A DNA stretch of 64,000 nt from contig CM074179.1 of assembly GCA_037179385.1 (NCBI GenBank), positions 37,747,224 through 37,811,223 on the forward strand. The letters are read 5' to 3'. A model generated the notes under the pieces. It worked only from the letters and a program-made list of their open reading frames with translations. It did not search any database and was not told the DNA's origin. The DNA comes from Holothuria scabra. Lineage: Eukaryota; Echinodermata; Holothuroidea; Aspidochirotida; Holothuriidae. Each line of letters starts with the position of its first letter. Within the stretch, counting starts at the first letter, position 1. Positions 49,139-58,236 of the stretch are shown here, piece by piece. Position numbers and translations under genes: made by a program.

Positions 49139-49883
49139 AGATAATCATGCACATGCATGACACACTTTTGCGTGTGCCTTAAAAATAAGCGAAGTTAAAG
49201 AAACTTCGATTTCCAAACATTATTAAAGAAATACTCAGGGTAAATTGACTTGTGAAAATAAAGGACAAATTCCGGGCTGACTTTGAACGTTTGCCAAATA
49301 CATCATGGGAGCATGAAGTGCTCCTCCAAAAACACAGTGCATGGGGACCGGAGTCATGCCTTTGGACCCTTGGAGGGTAGGATTAGACAAAGCGCCTGAA
49401 TGTCTGGATTATTCAGCAATAACTTGTCCGCATCAATAGGATGCACTTTAGATTCGACATTAAATTACAACAGGCGGACACTTCACAAACCCACTGAAGT
49501 TTTACTTTGGTTTTAACTATAGTCTTCCTCCAAATGACTCCCCGTAAGTTATAAGTGCCCACAGTTAAAGGTGTCTGTAGATGAAAGGTTAGATGTTAGA
49601 GGCTTTGATTAATCCCTTACAAAATCACCTGGCGGATACTACGGCCTTCGCAGCCATATACACCTTGAAAAAAACGTTGTAATCTTTGTCTCTGGGAGAA
49701 ATACCACATCATAACTTCCAACAAATCCGCTATTCTTAACTCACGATCCTAGCTCATCTCCACCTGTAGGCACAAGAAGAAGTTTCTTCTCTCCGGCTAT
49801 GGATACGCCTAATCCCTGTACTGTAGACTGTGCTAATACCAATCAACAGCGATGACAGTAGAACTGCCTCATTTTATTCCTTG
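49139..49883. other. Unannotated DNA before the Penelope-like locus
   Basis: No gene was seen. The part nearest to 49884 may already belong to the Penelope-like element's terminal repeat. Confidence 0.4.
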
Positions 49884-49927
49884 TTAGTTGCTGAAGAGCC
49901 TTCGGGCGAAACAGTCTGTACAACTAA
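49884..49927 (+). ncRNA. Type I hammerhead ribozyme
   Basis: All conserved parts are present in order. Stem I left strand is TTAGTTG (49884-49890) and its exact partner is CAACTAA (49921-49927). The core is CTGAAGA, with position 7 free in the hammerhead consensus. Stem II is GCC-TTCG-GGC (a stable UUCG loop), followed by GAAA and a two-pair stem III (AC/GT) around AGTCT. The cleavage triplet GTA ends at 49920. Short-stem-III type I hammerheads are known from Penelope-like elements, and a reverse transcriptase fragment of that class lies 620 bp downstream on the same strand. Activity is inferred from the complete core. Confidence 0.85.
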
Positions 49928-50013
49928 GCCATTTTTTTCCAACCTAACCTTAATTGTGTATTGCTCCTTAGGTTGAGCACTCTCTGTACTTGCAGGACTC
50001 GTTTGCATATTTA

Positions 50014-50015
<2 letters not shown>

Positions 50016-50103
<88 letters not shown>
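50016..50103. repeat. (TA)n microsatellite 1
   Basis: An almost pure TA run. A CTAATTCC(C)AC(C)TTAGGGG boundary follows on the right, a motif also found beside the other TA blocks. Confidence 0.95.
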
Positions 50104-50104
<1 letters not shown>

Positions 50105-50454
50105 CTAATTCCCACCTTAGGGGGAAATTGTTATATCTGTGCGTACTTAGGGCGAAAAAATAACAATAAAATACATAAGAAAAAGTGTTCGCCCTAACGT
50201 CCAAAAATATAAACAACGTTATTTCAATGGCCAGCCATCCGTTCGTGTTAACAGCTAGGTGTCCGTAAATTTGACAACTTTGAAGTAATTGCATCTACTT
50301 TGTAAATCTAGGAGGGCGCCCTTGTCCGTTCACGTATTCCTATAGAAAGAGTGTGTAGAAACGTTACGGCGAAACTTATATTTCGCCCCCAAAAATTTTT
50401 CCCCTTAAGGTCCACTTTTCAACAACAACTTTCCCCCTAAGTGCGGAATTAGTG

Positions 50455-50456
<2 letters not shown>

Positions 50457-50542
<86 letters not shown>
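50457..50542. repeat. (TA)n microsatellite 2
   Basis: Pure TA run. On its left, CCCCCTAAGTGCGGAATTAG is the inverted form of the boundary found after blocks 1 and 3. Confidence 0.95.
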
Positions 50543-50545
<3 letters not shown>

Positions 50546-50551
50546 CACGAT

Positions 50552-50945
50552 ATGGAACAGAACTTAGGCAGAATTAAACTTAGGGAGTATTTCCAGAACG
50601 AAGATACAAGCTTCTCTACCAACGCCCCATCCAACAAGGTGCCATCCCGTAATAAGGCTCAATGGACTCCCCCGAGTGGCCGCAATCAGTATATCGATTC
50701 TTACTTAAAGTCGGCCAGGGCCCACCTTGATAATTTTATTTTGAAAAATTGTCACAGGTCAGACAAAGATAATATAACCGCCATTGAGCCTAAGGCTGTA
50801 AGGACACTCAGTAGAAATACTGACATCACTATTAAGCCAGCAGGCAAGGGAGGCAATATTACTATTATGAACATTGTTGATTATGTGGCGGAAATCGAAG
50901 CCGAACTAAGTAAAAATGATTTCTATGAAGTGAAAGTGAAATATG
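50552..50945 (+). pseudogene. Penelope-like element RT fragment
   Basis: The frame starts at an ATG beside the TA run. It holds KLREYFQNEDTSF, then WTPPSGRNQYIDSYLKS, then RNTDITIKPAGKGG and [15 protein letters not shown]. The order and the 'DI.IKPA.KGG' and 'DY...A...LS...FY' motifs are those seen just before the catalytic part of Penelope-like element reverse transcriptases. The usual D of PADKGG is G here. The frame then runs into a TA repeat, so the catalytic domain and endonuclease are missing and the copy is dead. Confidence 0.75.
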
Positions 50946-50948
<3 letters not shown>

Positions 50949-51033
<85 letters not shown>

Positions 51034-51045
51034 TTATATATATAT
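50949..51045. repeat. (TA)n microsatellite 3
   Basis: A TA run that truncates the reverse transcriptase fragment. It is followed by TTTCACTAATTCCCCACTTA, the inverted boundary motif. Confidence 0.95.
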
Positions 51046-51075
51046 TTCACTAATTCCCCACTTAGGGGAAAGTTG

Positions 51076-51076
<1 letters not shown>

Positions 51077-51153
<77 letters not shown>

Positions 51154-51165
51154 CTATATATATAT
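51077..51165. repeat. (TA)n microsatellite 4
   Basis: A TA run with a few CA/CT interruptions, just right of GGGGAAAGTTGTTA. Confidence 0.95.
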
Positions 51166-51196
51166 TGAAAAGGTTGCAATAAGTTCTTACAACATA

Positions 51197-51253
51197 GCTT
51201 TACAGAACTGTTTCGTAAGGGCCAATAATGTAGGTCCCCACTCCTCAGAAGCC
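51197..51253 (-). ncRNA. Type I hammerhead ribozyme, minus strand
   Basis: Read on the minus strand: GGCTT (stem I), core CTGAGGA (position 7 is free), a longer stem II with GTGGGG pairing to CCCTTAC (including two G-U pairs) around a 15-base loop, then GAAAC, loop AGTTCT, cleavage triplet GTA, and AAGCT closing stem I. Stem III is almost identical to that of the plus-strand hammerhead (AC-AGTCT-GT). It lies at the 3' side of the minus-strand Penelope-like fragment at 51469-51678. Confidence 0.8.
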
Positions 51254-51468
51254 TGAAGTAGAATGATGTCAATAACGTTAAATACGTATATGTTCGCTGC
51301 TTTTGAACGTGTCCGTTTTTAAGCACGTGTTGGTTCCGTGTTCGATGTGAACAGGCACGAACGGTGTACAGCGAGCCAAGATACATTACCTATTAGAATA
51401 ATTACACAGTAGATGTTTGTTCCTGTGTCTACAAGAGCTTACCAGTTCGTTTCTTTTATTTAGAGTTG

Positions 51469-51678
51469 CTAAGGAAGGTTTGAGTATAATGAAGAACTTT
51501 TCTTCCAGACAGAGATTACACCGGTTTGGGGGTTGAGAAATAAATAAGTTCTCCATCTTACGTTCCTTAGAAATGATTCAGTTTTTAAGATGAATCTTTT
51601 CAAATAGCTCTTGTTTGACGGTATAGGTATGTTCTTTGTAGAATATCCGAAATTGACTCGGTCGAACCTATTGTCCAT
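51469..51678 (-). pseudogene. Penelope-like element ORF start, minus strand
   Basis: The ATG at 51678 opens a 69-codon frame with FGYSTKNIPIPSNKSYLKR, then [20 protein letters not shown]. This 'Y(S)xKNIPIP' plus 'RW+AYFF' pattern is characteristic of the N-terminal part of Penelope-like element proteins. This is from memory of the family and not a search. It breaks off after 69 codons. It is flanked on the minus strand by direct repeats (51795-51860 and 51175-51253), as expected for the element's terminal repeats with almost the whole gene deleted between them. Confidence 0.65.
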
Positions 51679-51794
51679 TATGGTTTAAAAAATGCTCAAC
51701 AGAAAACTGGAGCTAAATAACCGTAATAGTAAAAAATTAATTAGTAATGTCAACCAGGCAATTGTAAAGTGCTCAACCCTGTGAAGGGAGCTGT

Positions 51795-51860
51795 AATATT
51801 GAAAAGGTTGGAATAAGTTCTTACAACATAGCTTTACAGAACTGTTATATATATAGGTCA
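51795..51860 (-). repeat. Penelope-like terminal repeat, broken hammerhead
   Basis: TTGAAAAGGTTG(G/C)AATAAG and TTACAACATAGCTTTACAGA repeat those at 51173-51206. On the minus strand this keeps the 3' part of the ribozyme (ACAGTTCTGTA plus AAGC), but the CTGANGA core and stem II are replaced by TA-rich sequence. It cannot cleave itself. Confidence 0.7.
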
Positions 51861-51870
51861 TGCCTTTCGG

Positions 51871-52695
51871 GACACCAAAGAGTCCTACTTTCCCAATTGC
51901 CAGTTCTTTCCACACTTACATGACATAGAACACTACATTCTGTTCTATGATTTCCATTCAAGTGTGACTTTTGCCGTTGTTCTGGGACAAGCCCCCTACA
52001 ACTTTTTTTTATCAGTGTTAAGAAGTTTTGAAGGTTGCGAAGTGTACGATTTTGAAAAAAAAAAAAAAAAAAATGTTTTGTGCCGAGTTTTAAGTGGACG
52101 TTACCAAAGGCATCGCAAGTGTAAGTGTCAGGGAGGTAATTTTCAATGTTGATTGCTTCTGGAGAAATTGATTGGGGGATTTAAACCCCTGTCTGGCGGA
52201 CGATTCTCGAAGCCAAAGCCTGTGGAACTAATTATCCCTTCAAGCTATATGTCTTTAATATGGCATGGATTCGACGCGATTTAAGGCCATTTTGGGGGGA
52301 AATACTGCTAACTCCAGCGAATGAAACATTTCTTCATAGTGATAACAAATTTAAGTTCGTTTAAACAACGGCCAAATTGCTAGGATCATGGGCAGCGGTT
52401 GTTCTTTGAAAGTGTGGGGAGATATATGTGGTGTCGTACTATCTAAGCGGAGCGCCACCATTAGTTGGCGGGGAGCGAAAATAAAATTTCTGCCAAAAAT
52501 ACACCAAAGATCACCGAAAGTGGCCCTTTCCGGGTTATCTGACGTTATATCATAGCAACCAATTTTCAGAAGCGTATTTCATGAAAAAGGGAAAAAAAAA
52601 GGCCTATCGTAAAAAGAATATTAAAGTTAAATTTTGTCTGATTGCCTTAAAAGGGAGATTAAGTTTCTGAATCGAGTGAAAAGTACATCAGTGAG
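51871..52695. other. Unannotated intergenic DNA
   Basis: 52440-52480 contains the reversed GCGGAGCGCCACCATTAGTT module, a fragment of the dispersed repeats. No gene. Confidence 0.5.
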
Positions 52696-53375
52696 CAGCG
52701 GCGTAGCTAGACTTTTCCGGTTGGGTGGGGGTGGGGGCAAGCACCCAAATTTACCGAATTTTTTTTTCATTGTGAACTCCATTTTCACTGGGGACGTGAT
52801 TTGGGGCGCGCGAAGCTTTATCCAGCAAAGGTTTAATAATGTGGAACTTGTAATGGAGAAAATTTTGGATTCTGGGCTCTCTATATAAGGGAGTGTCAAA
52901 AGTTCCTGGTAACTGATGAATCTGTCTTTCTTATTGGCAATTTTGAGATTGCAAAGCTCCCAAAGATCGTTGGTGCTACACAGTGTTATCTGAGACCCTT
53001 CAAACTGAGGCTGTACATCGACATTTTAAGGGTCAAGGGCTTATATAAGGGCAAATTTGGAATTACCACTTGACGATCTGGTGATTTTGTAATTTCCACA
53101 GTTTGGAAAAGTGTACCCAACTGATTTACGACGGAACACGACTGCAAGGAGTTAACGAAAATTTTGCGCGCCAAGTGCGCGGGCAATCTTGAATATTTGA
53201 AACAAATAATAACAAACATTGATGTTTCATTGAAGAGAATTAGTTGTTTCATTGAAGGAAGAATTGGGAAAATCCTACTGCAGTTGACTGATGTCACAAA
53301 TGGCAAATTTCCGATTTTTCCCTTCATAAAGATCCAGGGGGCAATCGCCCCCTGTTCCCTGTAGCTTCGCCACTG
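52696..53375. mobile_element. 680-bp hAT-like MITE with 8-bp duplication
   Basis: The ends read CAGCGGCGTAGCTA and, reversed, CAGTGGCGAAGCTA. The flanks TCAGTGAG (52688-52695) and TCACTGAG (53376-53383) match at seven of eight bases, which is the 8-bp target duplication typical of hAT transposons. There is no transposase. The frames at 52627-52899 and 52986-53327 are inside it. Confidence 0.8.
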
Positions 53376-53579
53376 TCACTGAGTATCATTCATTTCGTTA
53401 TATTGCATATCTTCCATTCCCATAGTGATTTTTTGTTATTTCAAGGCGTGTCGGTGCATATCACAGCATTTCAAGTTTCTTGTCAACACTCCTCGGACTC
53501 TTTATAGTTGTATAATGAATAAATTAATATTTTTGTGTACACTGTTTATAATCATGTCTCTTTTAGTATTCTTAATAAA

Positions 53580-53705
53580 GGCCTATATATTTAGTAATTG
53601 TTTATAGTTATCAGTCACTTTCTGAATAAGTTTACTCTAAAACTTGGTGGCCTAAATATTTAGTTATTGTTTATGGTCATCAGTCATTTTCTTTATCAAA
53701 TAATT
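53580..53705 (+). repeat. Two ~71-bp tandem units
   Basis: GGCCTA(T/A)ATATTTAGT(A/T)ATTG and GT(T/C)ATCAGTCA(C/T)TTTCT recur about 71 bp apart. Confidence 0.7.
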
Positions 53706-54117
53706 TTTACATGTATTCAAATTACACTGAGTCGATAAAACTGACTGAAGCGAAAGAAATAAAAAAAACAACAATTATTTTCAAAGTAAAAATCACTGTA
53801 AGAACGTAAGCTGGAGGGTTTGCGATACTGTCCAGCCACATTCTTACGTTACCTTTTGTTTTTAGAGAAACGTTTTTATGTTACATTTTAAAGCGTGGAT
53901 TTTGCAATCTTTTAGTTTTTCGTTCTATTAAGGAAGTTTTCAAAATATTACACTTTACTTTTTACATAGTTTCTGAATATGAAGGTTGGTTTTCATGGGG
54001 AGGATAATTAAAGTGCACAGTATCCCCTATCCAATTTCATGGGTTATATATTCTCCCCCCCCCCCCCCCCCAGGATTGCCGCCCTTGCTGAGGATGATAG
54101 TAGTGTATGAGGACCGG

Positions 54118-54420
54118 AAACAGCAAGAAGTTTGGTGAAGTTTGATTGAGTTGAGTGAGTGATTTAGTCCAGCTGTCCGACACGGAAGGAGGACCGCGTC
54201 CCCTTCTCGCGAGAGAGGAAAGAGCTCGATCCCCAGGTCGAGTTATACCAAAGACTCTGAAAATTAAAACCTACTGCCTCTGTGAGTGATGCTCCGCATA
54301 AGCACTGGAGTAGGGTAAACAATCCATGGAGCTACCACTAGAAAAGGACGAGGCCGACTCGTATTGAACAAATAGGTTGGGAATTGGGCCGTAAAACTCC
54401 ATCTAACTAATTAACTAAAC
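54118..54420 (+). mobile_element. tRNA-derived SINE, fullest copy
   Basis: The head has an A-box-like TTTAGTCCAGCTGTCCGAC and a B-box-like AGCTCGATCCCC (54223-54234), the two Pol III promoter elements of a tRNA-derived SINE. The body has CATAAGCACTGGAGTAGGG, and the tail ends GGCCGTAAAACTCCATCTAA with a short ACTAATTAACTAA-type repeat. At least five related pieces lie in this window. Confidence 0.75.
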
Positions 54421-55899
54421 TACAGGAAGTAAGAAGGAAACAGTTTCACCAAAGTTTTAATACGCACAGCATAACAACAGTGTACGCCCCATTCGTGTAT
54501 AAAAGCCGAAAAATTTCAATTGCAGTATCCTATCCTGTAAATCGTATAAGGTTGGAGATTTTGCTTGCAAATACCATGGTGCATGTAACTAAGGACCCAC
54601 ATTATTTCTTTCAATTACCTCTTATTTAAACGCTTCAGTTACAATACTAGAAAAAAGCGAAAGATACTCCCATATTTTGAAAGTACTTTTTCAATGCCAG
54701 CAGACAAAATTTTTATTAGTAAGCTTGACTTTTAGGGATGAGAGCGAATTGCGCTGAGAAAATCCTTAACATTTTGAATTTGATAATCATGTTTACCATT
54801 ATGGAACATTTGCCAAAGTTAAATTATAATAGGCTGTTGAAGATATCAATATAATTTCTCTGATCATACTGGAATTTGCTTATTTAATCGTCATATTTAT
54901 CTTTAAAATAAGCTTTACGAAATTGACAGCAAGCGCCTATATCGCACCCTTCGTGCAATGCTGCTTATCAGCATATTTACAGTCCCCTGTCTCATACTCC
55001 AACATGCCAGGACCAAAACGCCAAATGTTTTATATTACAGTGGCCGTCATAATCTACAAGGTACCCTTGTTTTCCTTCCCAATTTGTGAGCTGAAACATT
55101 TCTTGTTTTTGCGTGCTAATGTGCAGTTTGGTGACATTTTCTGCAACATTGCAAAAAAAAAAAAAAAAAAAATTACATTATTTTTTCGGTTTCTACACTG
55201 AATATAACTTTTTACAACTCCTGAAAAGCTAACCATCCATTTTTAAATGACTTGGCCACAAAGAACGGTTTGCTAAATCAAACGACGGTTACAAAAACTC
55301 ATGGTTCTAGCCATCATTTGCGATATATCAGACTATATACGGTAGCTAAGCAACTTTTTTTCCCGACAATGAGTTGCGTGGTCAAATCCTACTGTCATCC
55401 GACGCTACTGAACACGGCTTACTTTACCCCGTCCCTGCAGTCAAGGTGAGTTGAACCACATTCTAAAAGTCTTTAATATCACGGTACGGCTAATTAATTC
55501 CATTGCAATACAATGCTATTTTCCGACAGCCTGGGTTTCTACGAAAGATAATGTCTCTCATAAGTAGAGTTCACATGACGTGGAAACTTGACTTGTGTGT
55601 ATTCCAGCAATATGTACCGTAGTACTTCATGGAAAACAATAATTTCCCAATATGGGTTCATCTGTAAGAGCTTTCCACTCTGATTCAATGTGTTGAAAGC
55701 GATAGGCCTATATCCACCAAACTCTAATTAACCTGAATAGACGGTGTGCAGATAAAATGTCATCACATTCCTGTAGCCACAAACTAATGAATTTCCGATA
55801 ATGGTGAGTTTCAAAAATGAAAGGGCGATTTATCCCTTAAGTATCTCAAAAGAAAAGGAAAGCGTTCCTCGATCTACACCCGGAAGTGGTGCGCGAAGG
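54421..55899. other. Unannotated intergenic DNA
   Basis: An A18 tract is at about 55153-55171. A frame at 55252-55449 ends near a GTGAGT but has no other support. Confidence 0.45.
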
Positions 55900-57201
55900 C
55901 AGTGGCGTAGCTACGGGGGGGGGGGGCTTTGGGGGTTGTATCCATTACTGAATCGACCAGCCCACCCATCAGTCCCCTCCCCCCCCACTGTGGACCTAGG
56001 CAAATAAATAATATTCATGCTGACCGGTGATAATAATCAATTCAGGCTACCCGGCTACTATGATATAGATTCACTTGCGATAGATCCACTCAGTTGCAAG
56101 GTATTCTGCATTTGTGGCCCAGTCTAAACGTCCAAATAAATTCAGGTAGACTGTGACAAACTTCATATCTTCGCAATTTCTTGACTTTTTACCCGTCGGG
56201 TTTCTGGATGGATAATTTTCTAGCAGCTTTGGAGTGGCCGAAATTGCCTACCTTGGTGTGAATTAAAGTATGCTCCGCGCATCTGGCCTGTTTGTATTTC
56301 CTGTAGGGGTTTTTCAATTCCTGGGGATGCACAGATTTGTTCCAAAATCATACTTTGTGTAGTGGGTAGAATATTTGAGTTAAATACGGTTGGAAGGAAT
56401 TTGCACTCTGCATGACCATTATTGCCAGCCATTAGCCAGTGCAACAACCAAACCCATGTTAGACCAATGCAGTCTCAAGTGTTGCAACCTCACCACTATT
56501 ACCTCTCGGGACCTCACTTATCTCTTGGTTGGAGTGGACATACCCAGTGGCGTCGATTTCCACAAAATCTAAATTCGGTAGGAATTTGTTCAAAATTGGG
56601 GCAAGAATTCTGAAAAATGTCGATAAGCTCTTTAAGATTGAAAAAATGGAATGGTTATTCAGAAAATTCTAAATGTGGTTGAAATCTTAAAAAAGATGTG
56701 CCTGAAAAAGGGCAAGAAACGTCATGATGTCGCAATGAAATTTTCATGAAAAACCAAGACAAGATTCCAAAGAATCACTACACTTTCGGGCAGCGCAAAA
56801 GCTATTATTCGTGACTTTTACTTCACAGATAATCACAACTAAATGTCCGAAATTGTCGAATATACAAATTCTTTCAAGCACTTGCCCGAAAATGTAAAAG
56901 TATCATAGTAAGGGTAACCTGCCACTGAAATTTAGGCCTACTTTTTTCCAAATTGACAGTGCTTCGTAATGTTATTCAAAGTGACAGTGCTCCGTAACTA
57001 ACCCACAAAGTATACATGCAAGGCATCCAAGCTTCCTACAAGAACTGGGGTTCTGCTCATGATATCACATCCACATGTATGAAATTTTGCAGTATCCAAG
57101 ACTCCAACCATGGGAAATTTGTGTAAATATGATATTGAGACTTTGACCTCTTTTGAACCAAAGTGACATTTGACGTCCACCAAAAACTATAGAGATCATT
57201 T

Positions 57202-58068
57202 ATTCATAAACACCTCTTTTGATTTCCTGCATTCTGATTGGCCAAAACCATTTAAGACCGGTCTCAAATTGTATTTAAGACCGGTTTCTTGACAGTTAGG
57301 AGAATTAAAATACCGTGCTTAACACGCGCATTTAAGCGCGTACGACCTTTCCTTTGTGTTTATCAGCGTGTTCTACAAACTAAAGAAAACAAACGCGTCA
57401 CGCGCGTACTACATTTCCTTTGTGTTTATTGGTGCGTTCTTCATGCTAATGGAAACAGACGCTACCGTGAAAGCAAACGCGTCTCTCACAATACAGTAAT
57501 TACCCCCTACTACACTGTGTGTCACTGCGTGTGTAACCAACTACTGTATGTGTATCCGCTGGGTACTGTGTATAATGCATGTGCAGTAGTTGTGTCCAGG
57601 ATCCTGTGTGTTTTTACATCGCTTGCTTGCAGTGACCTGTATCAGTATGGCCTTCAAGGTAAGTGATTTAAGACAAAAGAAAGCATAATCAGCAAAGACA
57701 TTGTATTTGTTGTATCAATTTCCCCCTGTAGATTAGGGGTGGTAGAATATACGCCCGTATTTAAACTTTACTTGCCTACTATATCTAGTTGACACTATAT
57801 AACACATTCGTGTTGGCGTGTCATTAAATCTCATCTAACTAACTAACGATCGAGTTTTGAATGAATTTGTTTAAAAGAAGTGAAAATATTTGCGGGGTTC
57901 TCCCCCTTTCTTGTGGCTTGAGTTGTTCGCCACCATCTGAAGAGACTAAACGTGACGTCATAATAGAGCCCCAACTAAGTTGGGAGAATTAAAATGTGAT
58001 CTGTGAAATTTTGCCGAAAATTCAATGTTTTTTCGATTTTCCTCCTTTAAATTTGAGTGTTTATGAAT
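57202..58068. mobile_element. TIR element next to a giant hairpin, copy 2
   Basis: The left end ATTCATAAACAC and inverted right end GTGTTTATGAAT (58057-58068) directly abut the hairpin at 58069. It shares GCATTCTGATTGGCCAAAAC, small GACCGG palindromes and GGGAGAATTAAAA with copy 1 at 10516-11749. The interior instead has CACGCGCGTAC-type words and two CTTTCCTTTGTGTTTAT repeats. Confidence 0.7.
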
Positions 58069-58236
58069 GGGGATAAAAGCAGGGTGCCCCGGTCTTAAAT
58101 GTGATTTAAGACCGACGATGACGTCATCACAGAGGCAGCGGACCTCGGCTATCGAATCGGTCCGCTCAGCCTCTGTGATGACGTCATCGTCGGTCTTAAA
58201 TCACATTTAAGACCGGGCACCCTTGCATTTATCCCC
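58069..58236. repeat. 168-bp hairpin with two TGACGTCA sites, copy 2
   Basis: GGGGATAAA pairs with TTTATCCCC and the match runs inward to about AGGC / GCCT. TGACGTCA lies at 58119-58126 and 58179-58186. It is close to the hairpin at 11750-11919 in sequence and size. Confidence 0.9.

Noticed and set aside
49968..51386. Long I-Y repeat proteins on both strands
   Set aside because: These are translations of (TA)n microsatellites.
55252..55449. Plus-strand exon ending in CAAG|GTGAGT
   Set aside because: Only the donor is convincing. There is no partner exon and no motif.
57938..57960. CTGAAGAGAC as another hammerhead core
   Set aside because: No GAAA, stem II or cleavage triplet follows at a suitable distance.
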